From the NCBI GenBank assembly GCA_033297205.1, contig MU859197.1, forward strand, positions 33,339-97,338: 64,000 bases of DNA, given 5' to 3'. Below are positions 10,362 to 23,248 of this stretch, one piece after another; the first letter of the stretch is position 1, and each line of letters opens with the position of its first letter. Below the pieces are notes generated by a model that searched no databases, was not told the origin of the DNA, and worked only from the letters and a program-made list of their open reading frames with translations. Made by a program: the position numbers and the translations under genes. The DNA comes from Pseudoneurospora amorphoporcata. Lineage: Eukaryota > Ascomycota > Sordariomycetes > Sordariales > Sordariaceae.

Positions 10362-11900
10362 GCCTCGCGGTGCGTTTGGTGCATGTACAGGTTGGAGTCG
10401 CTACAAATATAACGGGTCTTGACTGGGGCGACGATTGGACGTGATTGATCGAATGGGCGACGAGCCGGTCGGCAGGTTGGCAGTGGAGGAATTGGGTTCG
10501 CAGAGTGGATGCGACGGCGACTTTGTGGAGAGTAGGATGCCTGGTTACGTCGAGCGTGTCAGATACCGTGCTGGAATCCAGTCCGTACGTATACGTACAC
10601 CACCCACTAGAATACGTGTGTGTGTTGACTCGCTCGCTTGAGAGATTGAAGGAAGTGCTAGGTGCTAGCTAAGGTATTCGCATGCACCGTTCGGCAGTAG
10701 GGGGCCCGGGATACGGGACAGGTGGGAAGTAAGGATGAGGACAGGACAAAGAAAGCGTGGCAAGAAACAGGCGACGGGGCCGGGCCTGGGGGTGGAATCA
10801 ACCTTACCTGTAGGTTAATTACCAAGACGCGACAGGATACCCGGCCAAGGCGAGGGCCTTGTGTGAGGGTTCGTAGTTGTTGATGTGATGACGACGAGGG
10901 GTGCACAGCCAGAATCTGTCCGCTGTTTGTTGCTCGCTCTTGTAGTGGGCGGTAGTAACTGGTGGTTGTGGTTCCTTGCTTGGTGGCAGCTCGTTTTTCG
11001 CTGTGCTGGATGGAGGAAACAAATACGGCCTCTGCTGTCTGCGTGCAAAAAAAAAGGTACGAGGTAACGAGGTAACGTGCAAAAAGCGACAGGAATACAG
11101 CAGCCGAATTTGCTAGAGGATTGGGTGGTGAATGAGTGGGCGTAAGTGTGTAGGTGGTGGGAGGGAGGGAAAAAAACGGTGGCCTGGGGTTGGAGGAGGA
11201 AGAAAGTTGAAAGTCTGGATAGTGGTGTGGGATGAGGGAGAGCTTTGTGCAGGATGGAATGACCTGTCGCAAATATGCAAAAGGGGAGCGAACCGTCAAT
11301 CGGTTGTGTGTGTGTGCGAGTGCGGTGCGAAGTGCGGGCGTCGACGAGACAAGTTCCCGGGGTGTGGGTGGTGTCTGGTGAGCGTACCAGGATGGCCAAG
11401 GGTGAGAACAGAAGGGAAAAGGTGGAAGTGAAGGTGGAAGGGAAGGGGACGACGGGACTCCGGAGTGGGCAGGCGCGATCTGGACCTGGACCTAAGGATT
11501 TTTCTAGGAGGTGAAGCTTTTGAATTTGTGGTTCGCTTTTGGCTTTTGGTGTTACGTACCTACTCTGTCCGCAATTCTGATTGGCTGTTTTGGGCGACTG
11601 AACGCATCCTGCATTTGAGGTTTTGGTCCCTCGGGGTGGGTCCCCACTGCCTGTGACTCGATCGTTCAATAGGAAGCTTCCCAGATTGTGTGTGCTTAGC
11701 TTTTCGGCCCCCCGCCCGCGGCTTACACCATCGAGAGAAGCGGGAGCTACACTACCTACTACAGTAGAAAATCCGCAAAAAAGAGATGGATTGCGTCCCC
11801 AGTAGGGAGCGCGCGGGGCCACTAATGGCAGCCGATTTTCTTGGTGGTAGGCGCGGCGCCCGTGGGCAGCCAAGCAGCCAAGCAGCCTCGACCAAAGACA
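10362..11900 (-). other. Probable long 5' leader/promoter of the Whi3-like gene
   Basis: In the mRNA sense this region is rich in C, T and CA. One minus-strand frame stays open for about 352 codons (11873-10815) but contains no ATG at all, so it is not a normal coding exon. A donor CAG/GTAAGG near 10808 followed by acceptors near 10402-10425 could remove a 5' UTR intron. The limits are inferred. Confidence 0.35.
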
Positions 11901-14900
11901 CAGTTGACGTTGGCTAACGGTACTCTTTACTAAGTACCTGAGCTAAGCCGGATTCAGCACAGCACGTACGTCGTACCTGTCGATTGCAGAGAAACAGTGT
12001 CGCTTAAGTCTGGGCAAGAGTCAACCAACAGAATTTGATATACAACCCCATCCGCAAAACAACCAAGATCTATCGGCTGCCACGAGAACGCGACGTGAGT
12101 GAAGACCTGGTGCTAACGCGACCACTGGGAGTAAAATTACATGCTACCTCTACGTACTCATCTTCAAGGTACGCAGGACTCGGCGAGATGTGATATTTTA
12201 GATAAGGCAAGCATTCCCGTAACGTCATTGGCTGTTCCTGAACACTAGCGACGGACTGCGACTTAGTGCCCGCGTGGTGGAGACATGGGCCAGCCAAGGG
12301 CAGGGCAAGGGGGGAGCCTGAGGTCCTGATGGGTGATGGGCTCCTTCGGTCTTCGACTGGCCATCAGTGGCCGCAACAGGGTGACGTGCAACGCACAGAG
12401 TGTGGTTCCCAACGATGGCGCGCATGCACGAATGCAGGACGCTGCAGCTCGACGACTGGAAGCTCAAGGCCTCGAAAGGATGGATGTGTACAAATTGGCG
12501 CGAACATCCCGAGGCAGAAGCCAGAAAGACTGCGCCTATTCTCTGGTCAGTGAAGTGATAAAGTGGAAGCCGGAGGATTCAGAGGGGTGATGACCGGACA
12601 TAATACCGGTAGGCAGATCCGGACGAAGGCGAAATTTACATGTAAGCAAATGCTGTTGTCGAGGATGGCCTTCGAGAAAACGGAATACCCCCCATCCCAT
12701 GGGATTCTGGAGTGGGGCAAACGAAGGGGCCGGGCATTCAAGGAATTCTCCCACTCCAGTCTCCATTTTCAGACTCTTTGACTCCTCACATAGGCTCAGG
12801 AACCAAGGCCTTTTCAACACTCACTCAGACGATACTTTCAAAACTACTGGAAAAGAACGAAAGGGGGCCCCTATTTAGACAAGGGAATATTGGAACGCTG
12901 ACGGTGGAACAGTGTCATTGCACTCTCCTGGACGCAATGCAGTGCCTGGCGAAAACGAGAAGCGACGAAACTCCAACGTGACATCGGGGCGTCGCAGTAC
13001 AACTAGGCAGGGGGCCACGGGTGGTGCGTGATGCCGTGATGAGGACATGCCCTGAAGAAGTCGAGAGGGAACATAGCCGAAGATGTTAGCGGCAGCGGCC
13101 AGCGCCATGCAACAGGAACCTTGACAATGGTTTGGGTTGCTCATTTAGAAGTAGCAGTTCCAGTGTCCGTCACAGTCGACCCAGAAAGGTCGCAGTGCCA
13201 AAAGGGACCGTGTTTGAAGTCGACAAGGCCCCCCTTTTGGGTCGCGTTTGCTTCAAGAAAACATCATGATGTGCGGCCCGAGGGGTTGACGGGGGGCCGA
13301 CGGGGGACGGGTCAAGGGTGGGAAACATTGGCTGAAAACATGGCATGTTCGATTTCCCCAAGAAGGGCATATCCGCTGGAGAGAAGTGGAAGGGCTGAGA
13401 AATGGAAGGGGATCCTGGGCGAGCATCACGAGTCTGTTGTCAGAGATTCTCATCGCCAAGTGAAAGTTCCACTTCAGTGTTCACTTTCAGTGGAGACCTA
13501 CGGGGCCCGGGTCGGGTGTTCGTCTCGAACTGTCAGTGACCCGCATCTCGCCGCATGATGTCCGTACCTACTGTAGACATCACCTCGACCACCAGGTACC
13601 TGTACACTTAACGCAGCGAGGCAGAAGGGACGAAAGTCTCACATTGATTCTCCATGTTACGAGCGCGCGAGACTTCCATTTTGGATACAGTCGTCAAGAC
13701 ATGCCGGATTTGTGGTCGCCACCCTGGATCTGCCGTTCTTTGTTCATTTTCCCCAGCCTCAATCACTTCACTCACTCCAAGCCAAGTCGACGATGAGCAT
13801 TTCTGAATAGAGGCACCATTACGCAAACGGCTGGATGGCACTGGAAGTAGGGACGCGTGGGAGCTGTCGAAACTTGATATCCAGTGCCGCCAGACTGGCC
13901 GAGATGCAATTCCATTCGACGAGTGACGGCTCATCAAAAACGCCACACATCCCGTTTGGCACGGCGCAGCGCGGAAGGATGCGGAACAACATCTTCATGT
14001 CGGCGGCATCCCATCATCCCTCAATGGCGCCCTCAAAGAACCCCTCAAACGCGGCCTTGTAGCGGTATAGGGTATAGCTCCTGTTATACACCCCTCACTC
14101 CTACACTCCTGCCTAGGTTGCCTGGCGACAGGCACGGGAGGTGGGTTGGAGCAGGACTATACGTACACCACTCTACACTGCATTATCTCACGAGGTTGTA
14201 TCCGGTCTGCGGGCCCAAGTGCTACTATGCACGTCCAATAATCATCACAGAGCTTTGCGCTGCCGCCCAGAAGCGCGAGTGGGAGAAAGACCAAGTTGGT
14301 GTGTTCGATGAAGGTCGGATATGAAGACCGGTGAGGGCATCGTTATTTTTTGGTCTGGGCGAGCAAAACCTCCACGGTAAAAATCTAGGCATCCTCTACA
14401 GCTTTTCCTCTGCCGATTCGGCTATACAAGGCTAACAAATTGGCGCCATAGTGTCCTTGCTTATAAGTTGTAGCCATTTCCCGCCAGCTTTGATACACAA
14501 AGTACTCCCTCCGTATGACCATACGCACAAACTCCCATCTTCTCGGCTCGTGTGCGTCGTTACAGAGCCATGCTCCATCTTGGCATTTTTGCATCATGTG
14601 CGATTGGGTCTTTTGGCGCGTGCCTTGCCTGGACTGTCACCAAAAGCTGACTCCCCAAGTTCCCGCTCTTCAGTTCCTATGCGAACACGTTATTCCGGGC
14701 TTTTACTGAGATGTCATATGGGAAGGAGTCTTGAACTAGAACAAGGCGACATTGCGGAGCGTGCTATTCTTCCCAACAGACATAACTTGGCAGCCCTCCC
14801 CTCTACTACCCTCCCTTTCCCACTTCGGAAAATACAAGGCAACTAATCAATGTGCGGGTTCCGAATAAATATGATGGGGCAACGCAGGGTTGCTTCCCGG

Positions 14901-15930
14901 TACAGATGCCTGAAACCGGTGGGAGATAATGCATGCAATTCCCTTTTCGAGATAGAGAGCGATCCCACCAGCCTTCTACCTTGATTCAAGCTTCCAACTC
15001 TCGGTGCACCAACACTCGTCACAGGCTTGATGGACTGTACCACAATCTATATCCCACCAAACTACATACTTGCCGTCTCCCAGGAATTTCACGGGGGTTG
15101 CCGTGTAACCCTCACCCCTCATTAGCCATGCTGACCAATTCTCCCCGGAATCGCAGCCTGTTGGTCAAAGTCACCACCATGACCAGGCATTGTGGCACGT
15201 ACAAATACCATTCTCAGTGCGGGCCCGTCGGTGTCTATTGTTAGCGTTTAAGCGAAGGAAGCGCTGTGGTATTCGGCCTTTTCCTAGCATTTTGCCAAGT
15301 ACGATTACTCGCAATAAATTGGCCATAACTGGGACTACCAAAATCAGGAAGACGATACTCACCCTACGTCGAGACATATGTGCTTGGAGATCTGTCTGGA
15401 ACTTCCAACATATTCCGTCATCACACTCCGGAAATCCTACCGCACGGAGTACGCCGATCAACCGACTAGTAGGTGATAGTCCATCGGCGGTCCCTGAAAG
15501 AGAGGAGTCATGCCATGCGTTGCCGATGATTTGGCATAGGATGACGCCGCCCACGCAGTGTGCAAGGCCAGGTACCCCAGCATCCCGCTCCCGGGCTGAA
15601 ACAGACCAGACTTCTTCTAATTGAATACCGAACGAAGCGACAGCAGTAGATCTTTTTTCCGTTTCCTTGGAAGGAAAGAAAAGAAGAAGACGAATCATCA
15701 CATTCCATTCTTTTCACCTTGCTTCGATCGGCCATGCCATCGAATGTTGGGGGAGAGAATTGGATTGGCTAAGCTGCTATCCGGTTCTCTCGGGTCGGCA
15801 TGCTATTTACCGAGAAACTGTCTCCCGCTCATCTGCTTTTGTGTGTCAATTTGCATGTGTACTGTGTGCCATGATCAAACTCCCCCAACTTTTTGCCTTT
15901 TGCCTTTCTTTTCCCGCTGCGTTCCGACTG

Positions 15931-15963
<33 letters not shown>

Positions 15964-18710
15964 GTGATGCACTTGTGTTGAGCCATGCTCGCCATGCCAT
16001 TCCATGGGATGGGATGCGATGGGATGGCCTGAAACTGTCATCAAAATGTGATTGCGCACTATGTCAGCTGCAGCCTGGGAAGCTCCGAGGTTCATCCATG
16101 GGAACACTTCCTCCTCTTCCCCAACATTCCTGTTGTTCTTCCAGTAGAGTACTTGGCAGGAAGGGTAGGAGATAGTGCGCTTTTTTCTACGTTTAAGCTG
16201 ACTGCTAATGGTAAGCCTAGGCCGAAGAAGAAGAAGAAAACGGTCCAGTGCCGCATGACGTTGGGGAAGACGAAGACAGGGCTGACTGCTTGGCTGGCTG
16301 GCTGGCTGATAGGCTGGCTAGAAGGAAAAGTCCCGACCCCGACGCAAGAACCAAGTCACACCTTACCTATCAAGACCCTGCCCTTGTATATAGTCCGGAG
16401 ATCAGGAGGATCCGCTATAAGCCGCACACTCACCCACACACGCATCCGTGCGGTTGTGAAGCAGTAAGACGCTTACAATCAGTGAAGTGTGATCTATCTC
16501 ATCTCGAGTGAAAGTGAGTAAGACGGGTGGGCGGGCGGAGAGGCGGGTGGGCGCGGTATCAGCTTTTGTTCCATCTCCCCATGACCTTGCACGGGACATA
16601 CTTACATACCTTGCTATATCAGAAGTAGGTAGACAGGCACCTAGGTAGGTACTGGCAACGCTTTTTCCCTAGTTCAATCTTCTTCCAATAGCCCCCCACT
16701 ACACACTCTACACTCAATTGGTCTTTCACCAACCCTTCACCAACCCTGCACACACACAACTCACTATCATTATACTACTCACTAGAGGCACACAACCACT
16801 CATCACCTCGTCGCCCACCCACTCATGATTCTTCAACACAATGTCTCAGATGTGCTGACCATTCAGTCCTCTTTACCACAGAGATACCCTCGGCTTTTCG
16901 CGAGCTGCATAGCCGTTCACATTTTTTGTGACGGTTGTCTTGCGGGTGACGGGGTGACAGGTTGCTACTATGGTACCTCCCCTGGAAGATAATGTCTTGG
17001 CAATGCCACCCCTGTTTTGGCAGTATAAAGAACTGTGGGCCTGACGGCAGAGTTCTTAAGGTGAGTTGGTGGGGTTCGGTTGATGATGGTGTTGGCTTTT
17101 ATACTTCCTTGGGAAGGAACAGTCCGTTAAAGACGCTTTGAAGTTCGAAATGTGTTTTGAAGGGAGTGGAAGACAGGGGCGACCGACTCGAGATGTTCAA
17201 CTACTCGCTCTTTCCCATTACTTTGCATTTGCTCCTTATTGTATATCCTCCGCCTGCCACAATCTAGGAACGAGCTCCCAAGAACGGGCCATACGAAGCT
17301 TCATTAGAGTTTTGTTTTGCTCATCAGCCTTGAGGTCGTCGTGGCTAGGTACGGCTGTTACCACTGTATACTGTATCATCTTTCCTCTGATGTAACAAAA
17401 AATGGTCAATCTTTCTTCAACCTACTAACTACCTACAAACCAAAACCCAGTCCATACCTCTAGTAAGATTTCCTTGCCAAGGGAAATGAACTTAGCCATC
17501 AACTACCTGCCCTTCTACCTTGATCTTCCTTTCCAACCCACCCACATTCCACTTATCCTACTACTTCGAAGCCCCCTCTCCCAAATTCCAGTCAGTTCCA
17601 TCCTAAGCCGGTTCAACCCTCTCTTCCCACCTCTCTTCTCAACACCAAGACAATTCAGGCTAGTGATGCAGATTCCCATCCCGTCTTCTCTTCGAGGAAA
17701 TAAAAAAGAGCCACCAAAGCGGGGTTATCGGAACTCCCTCCAACCGACCGACTGAGGTTGCTCCGCCTGCCTAATCAATCCTCTTTGTGCTACACGAACT
17801 TGCAGACCGAGGTCCACAAGGAAGATTTGAGTCCGTCCGACAGGCAGGCAAGTTGGATAACTGAACTGGACTGGACTCGAAGAGTGAGCGAGCAGTCAGT
17901 CAAAGTGTTCGGTCGTCCTTGCTCTCCCCGCTCAGTTGATTATGTGGGAGATTTTTAGGTACCTTGCCTCAGAATCAAAGAGCGAGGGGTGAAGACGGAG
18001 GCAGATAAGTGACCTACCAGCTCTACAAGGTACCCGGAAGGTGGTGTTGCCTTATGGGCGGTCCCCTTGACTCTGTTGTTTTTTTATTCTTGAGCTTTGG
18101 ATTTGAGTTAGATCCGTCTGTACCTTCAGATCAGATAGGTTATCTCCCCGTCTCGGTTCCTACCTTATGCGTCCCATTGGCGCGCAAAAAGCTTCACCGG
18201 CTCATGCAAACCATTTCAAACACAACCAACAGCAAGCACCGGTATATCAGTATATGCAGCGTTGGAACCAGATCGGGATACCTGCGTCAAGGGAGAATCA
18301 CATGTCGTAAACTGTTCGTCTGAGCTGTTCGGATTCTGTAAGGTCCTGTCGGTTGCTAATGCTCTAGAACTTGCCTGGACATGGAGGGAGAGGGGTGACT
18401 ATCAGTGGTAGCCCTCGAGGAGACTGGGGCGCGAATATCACTTGGTTTGCCCCACGGCTGTGAATGGTCTTGAAGTTTATATCAAAAGCAGGAAGCTATG
18501 TACCTAAGCATGTGCCTGATGATTTCCTGAGACTGGTCTCTTTCAAGTAGCCAGCCACAGGATGAGTGTGTAAGTATCTCTTCACAACATATATATCAAT
18601 GTTCTTTGAGCGATAGTCCAAAATTGAGCACTTATAACCGATCATGAGGAATGCGAAAAACACCTTCAGCAACTCATCAGTCACCACCAACTGGAAGCCA
18701 AAAGGCCTTA
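11901..18710. other. Gene-poor 6.8-kb stretch
   Basis: I find no supported gene on either strand. Open frames are short, start mostly at non-ATG codons and lack conserved content. Visible features are an A29 run (15933-15961), a GGCTG tandem stretch near 16290-16315, GGGATG repeats near 16005-16027, and TACCTAGGTA-like words around 16630. Long promoters and non-coding transcripts are possible but cannot be shown. Confidence 0.4.
15933..15961. repeat. A29 homopolymer
   Basis: A run of 29 A follows TTCCGACTGGC. No adjacent duplicated sequence was noticed that would mark it as a retroposed tail. Confidence 0.85.
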
Positions 18711-21700
18711 TCAAGCCCAATTCTCAACACCTTCACCGCCACGAGCCCAATCCATCGTCATCGCAGCCCAGAGATCATTGTACCCCATACCAATACCCAT
18801 ATTCATATTCATATTCATACCACCCATCCCCGACCCCATCATTGGCATTCCCCCTGGCGGCACACCATTTCCACCCCCTGATACATGTTGTCCACCTCCA
18901 CCGCCATTACCAGAGTCAAACTCCGTACCATCCCTCGTAGTATCCGCAGTAGCAGCACTACTGCCACCACCCAGACTATCCGGACTCCCCCCAATCTTAA
19001 AAGCAAACGTCTCGTCCCAATAGGGGTAATAAGGCTCCAAAGTGCCGTCCATCATGGGACATCCGGACATATTTGTTGAGGGGATGTGTAGGGTTGCTAT
19101 GGGTGCTGCTTGTGATGGTGAGACGTCTATGTCGAGAGGAAGCATGGTAAGATCCATGTGGATGTCTAGGACTTCTTGTTGACTTTGGGGTTGCTGGTGG
19201 TGGTGATGGGGTTGGTTGTTGTTGGTGGAGTTTGTTGATGGGTATAGGCCTTTGTGATGTTGGTGCTGGTGGTGATGCTGCTGCTGGTGGTGATGCTGCT
19301 GCTGGTGGTGATGCTGCTGCTGGTGGAGTGGTTGTTGAGGCTGTAAGTGGTATTGATCAGGAGCAACCAGGTGGGCATGAGGATTCCCTTCATCCCCAAC
19401 AGCCTGACCCGTAACAGGACAAATCCCAACACCAACACCACCCATCCTCGCATCCTTATCCTTCCCTTTACCCAAACCTGCCGTGCCCTCCAACTTCGCA
19501 ACTCGATTCCTAAACTTCCTCTTCACCACCGCAAACACAACCTTGCTAGCACTCAACACGTCCATCCCCTTGATCGTAGGCATCGTCGCCGGCGTCAAGT
19601 TCTTACTCCCACCCCCATCCTCTCTCTTTTTATCAGCGGTAGACGTACCCAACCGACACAACCTCTCCAAAAACACGTCAAACCGCACCACTCGCCTGGC
19701 CGCATAATCATCCCACTCCGGACAGTACAGAATGGGAAAACTCATGCGGAACCCGAGGATCGTAGTCAAAATCAGACAGCCCCAGCCGATCATGGAGAAG
19801 GCATTGATTTCGTGTGCTGAAAGAGACAAGAAGTATTCGTAGTTTTGGTGTAAGGTGGGGATTAGAGCGAGAAGACGGTTAGGGTCTACGCGGAAGGAGG
19901 GTGGTGGGCCTTTTTCTAGGCCGGGGAGCTTGGCGGAGGGGAGTTTGAGGAGGGGGGCGCCGGCCAGAAAAAGGCGGGTGAAGAGGGTTGTTATGCGGAT
20001 TGAGGCTTTTGGACAAAAGGTGGATGTTAGTTATGACTTATGAAGGCAGTGCAGCGGTTAGAAGGGAAGGGGAAACATGGAGAACGCACGTATGGATTTC
20101 AGATCAGAAGGGATCTTGGCTTCCCATTCGTTTAGTTGGGTTTCCATGCCCTTGAGGATCATCTCGATCTGGCCCTCGGTTTGTTGTGGTAGACCACTAA
20201 TACCACCCCTTTGCGGCTTACGGAGATCGTTGGTCTCTTCACAGAGGCGTTGGAGACGGACTAGCCAGGGGAGAATGCGGTCTCCTTTGGTTATGCTGTA
20301 CTTTTCGAGGGTGTCGCAGCATTTGGCGGTATAGCTGGTGAAGGACATGGAAGGTGTGCGGTTCCATGATGTTGCGAAGCTATTGTCATGTGTTCATTAG
20401 TCCAACTGGGTAACAAGATATCTCTAGTAAATGACGACCTACTTTGATGCAACGTAATACGTAGCCAGATAAGTTCTAATATCCTCAAGTCTCTGTGGAC
20501 TAGGACGTCTCGGGCCGCTGAGCTCATCAATACCAGGATCCACGTCCAGCTCAAGATCGTTGACCATATCGACCGCCATCCGCACATACTGGAATGCTTG
20601 TCTGTTCTTCGGCCGAAGATGGAAGGGATACCTGGGCACAAACACGTACTTGTTAGCAGTTATCCTCTATCTCCAAAACACAGCCATAGGTAGATAGGCA
20701 CAAAAGGGAACTCACCAAGCAACATAAACCGCTAGCCCTTGCAACAACTCCAAACTCCTCTCACCCCCCGCCACGAACTTCAGCCCCAGTATCTTCCTAA
20801 ACTCCTCATCATACAGACTATGGCCCTGCAACGTCCTTGTACTGCTCGCGGCCGCCAACACAGCGAGCAGCACAAAGGGTCTCTCCCTTGCTAGGGACGC
20901 CACTGTTGCTTCTTCCAGCTTCACTTCATTCTCATCGGCGTTGCAGACAACATGATCAACCAACACACAAGGAAAATGCCACACCATGACTTTCCGAAAG
21001 GTATCCAGTAGTCGTGAGGCAGAGTCGACGTTGAATTGCGGTTGGACGGAGAGGGAGGCGAGGGAGCGGCTGCTGCCTCCTGGTCCCAGGCCCCCGTTTC
21101 CGTTTCCGTTTCCGTTTCCGTTTTTACCCCTTCCCCCAATCCCATTCCCAACACCAGCCCCAAGATATCCAGTCGCAGAAGCAGAACTACTCCCCGGCGT
21201 AGCAGCCGATGCTCCAACCGGCAAGGAACTAGCATGGCTGGAGATTACCGACTCTGGCCTTGGCCCTCGCTCGCCGTCGTCAGATCTATCATAATCGTAC
21301 TCGTCCCCATTGCCGTAGGTACCGTCGTCCTCGTCAGAATCGACCCCGGTGTTGGGGCAGATATGATCCATGAATCCTTCGTGGTCGAGACGGAGAGACT
21401 CGAGACTGATGGCTACGTCGACGGAGGAGGTGGGGATGGGGACGTCGATGGTGAAGGTCCGGGATGGACCGGGGGGTGGACCGGGGAGGGGTGATTGTTT
21501 TTGGAGGGAGGAGGGGTTTGTGCCGGTGGTTACGCCAGTTGTTGTTGATGTTTTGGGGTTGGTGGTGGTGGTTGTTGATATGGAGTTTTGGTCGGCTCTG
21601 AGGAGGATAAAAGGAGGTGTAAGTGGGTGGAGTCTCTTATGGGAAGATGATGAACGAGTTTGAGAAAGTGGTAGATATTTGATTGGTTTTCTGAGGAGCT

Positions 21701-22110
21701 GTTGATTTGCATTCGAAGGCTAAGGAAAGGAAAGGAATAGGAAAAAATAAGTTTAACTTACACCCTCGACCCTCTAGGCCGTCTTGTCCTAGGTCCAGTC
21801 TTGAAGATGCACTCTCGTTTAGAAGCCAAGCATCTGCACCAACACACGATGAAATCTCAGCAGTTAGCGGCCCGATCGAGCTAAAAAAAAAGTCATTGGG
21901 AACCAGTCTAAAGAAAATAAGAAGATTGGCAGCCATGCGAGATAGCATGAAGTTATAAAATCAAACCAACCTTTTACATATCCCCGCCTGACTGTTCCCC
22001 TGACACTTAACCTTAGCAAACCTGCAAGCCTCACAAGCGTTAGCGACACGAGGCCGAAGCGGCGCCCCCGGAGCCTTTTCTTTTTGTTGCTGTTTCTGTG
22101 GTTGTTCCAT
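18711..22110 (-). CDS. Zn(II)2Cys6 fungal transcription factor (six exons)
   Basis: This is a DNA-binding regulator with an N-terminal C6 zinc cluster and a fungal-specific middle homology region; its targets are unknown. Exons on the minus strand are 22110-21971, 21833-21762, 21690-20716, 20631-20443, 20379-20090 and 20005-18711, giving 986 residues. The cluster spans the first intron: C26-x2-C29-x6-C36-x8-C45-x2-C48-x6-C55. The first donor is an unusual GTTGGT. Exon 3 could instead begin at 21597, also in frame (955 residues). The middle region includes the junction QGLAVYVAW/YPFHLRPKNRQAFQYVRMAVDMVNDLELD-type sequence, restored by removing 20715-20632. The C-terminal third carries alternating Gln/His repeats and ends in a Gly/Met/Asn-rich tail that may act in activation. 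Exon joins 3 to 6 keep frame exactly. Confidence 0.85.
19273..19326 (-). repeat. Three perfect 18-bp units coding Gln/His
   Basis: Three identical tandem units of TGATGCTGCTGCTGGTGG (plus strand) lie in the last exon of the C6 factor and encode alternating QQQ and HHH. The array is in frame, so length changes add or remove six residues. Confidence 0.9.
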
Positions 22111-23248
22111 GCTTCCTTTTCCGTTTGGGTGTGGAAGAATTGAGAGATAGTTCTTGTCTGAAACAAGCAACAATCGAGTCAAGTTCCTCGATGGTGCGGG
22201 CTTAGAGGTAACCAGTTGGTCAGGTCGGGTCGGGTGCGCCAACTGAGTTATCTTGTTGGTAGAAGGGGCGTGCTAACTTCCGAAGACTCTCGGCATTTAA
22301 GTGAGCTTTTGCGTGTGTTAATTGTCTCGTGCTATGGTTGCCTATGACATGGGACAGACCAATCGAGAATCAAATTCGTGCGTGTGCTCCGTGGTACATA
22401 TGTCGCAATGTGCCGAGCGAGTCCGAGGAATATGGGTCCGGTGAATGTGGAGGATTGTGGAGGAGGATGGAGAAAAAGGAGGAGACAGGCAGAACCCGAC
22501 TTCTGTTGGCTCCGAAGAGGCACGGAGGTTAAATGTGGAGATGAAGATTGGTGGGGAGAGTAATCGACCCTTGAGATTTTAGTGATCATCGTGAGCGACG
22601 AGCTGTTCTAGCCTTTTCAGTGTTTTCCGGACCCCTCTGTCATTCAGTCTGTCGGTCATCGACCCCCCCCCCCCAAAAAAAAAAAAAAAATCAAAACCCC
22701 TGGGAGACCCCTTTTTTCAGCCTCTCCACGTCAACAACTTAGCTCCCGCCTTGGCATATGGCACCGCCCTGATCATCAGTGGAGTCAACACAGCCCTACA
22801 GGGCGGTGGTGGTGTCATCATTCTGATTCAATATCTTATTAACATCAACGAATGCGGTTGTCCGGGTCCCAAGGGGTGTTTCACTAAATATATTAACGAA
22901 TAAAAGGCATGTCGCCATCGGCTTTGTACGGCGGTGAGCTCAACTGTATAAGAGCCGTCCACTCGCCTAGCCCGATTGTACACAACACCTCCCCGCGCCG
23001 GATGTGCCATTATAAGTAGCTTAAGTCCGAAAGCTCATTCTTGTCGCTTCTCCCGTCGCCGTGTCCGCCAAACCATTGGGTATCCTTTCCGACACGTCTG
23101 ACCATCATAAAGCATCCTCGCAAGAACCACCCTGGCGAGGGTAAAAGAGAAAAGGAAGAAAACGCCCGAAATGGCCATTGAAGTCATCGCGATGATCACC
23201 CTATCGTAGTAGCTTCATCACACATTCATCATCAACACACCAAAACAC
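22111..23248. other. Spacer between the C6 factor and the 732-residue protein
   Basis: This holds the C6 factor promoter (right side of that minus-strand gene) and the 3' end of the next gene. A C12-A16 homopolymer junction lies at 22663-22690. No further gene is supported. Confidence 0.45.
22663..22690. repeat. C12-A16 homopolymer junction
   Basis: Twelve C (22663-22674) are directly followed by sixteen A (22675-22690). It resembles the C/A pair at 7119-7165. Confidence 0.8.

Noticed and set aside
10815..11873. 352-codon minus-strand frame as a gene
   Set aside because: It contains no ATG and begins at TTG; better explained as a stop-poor C/T-rich leader.
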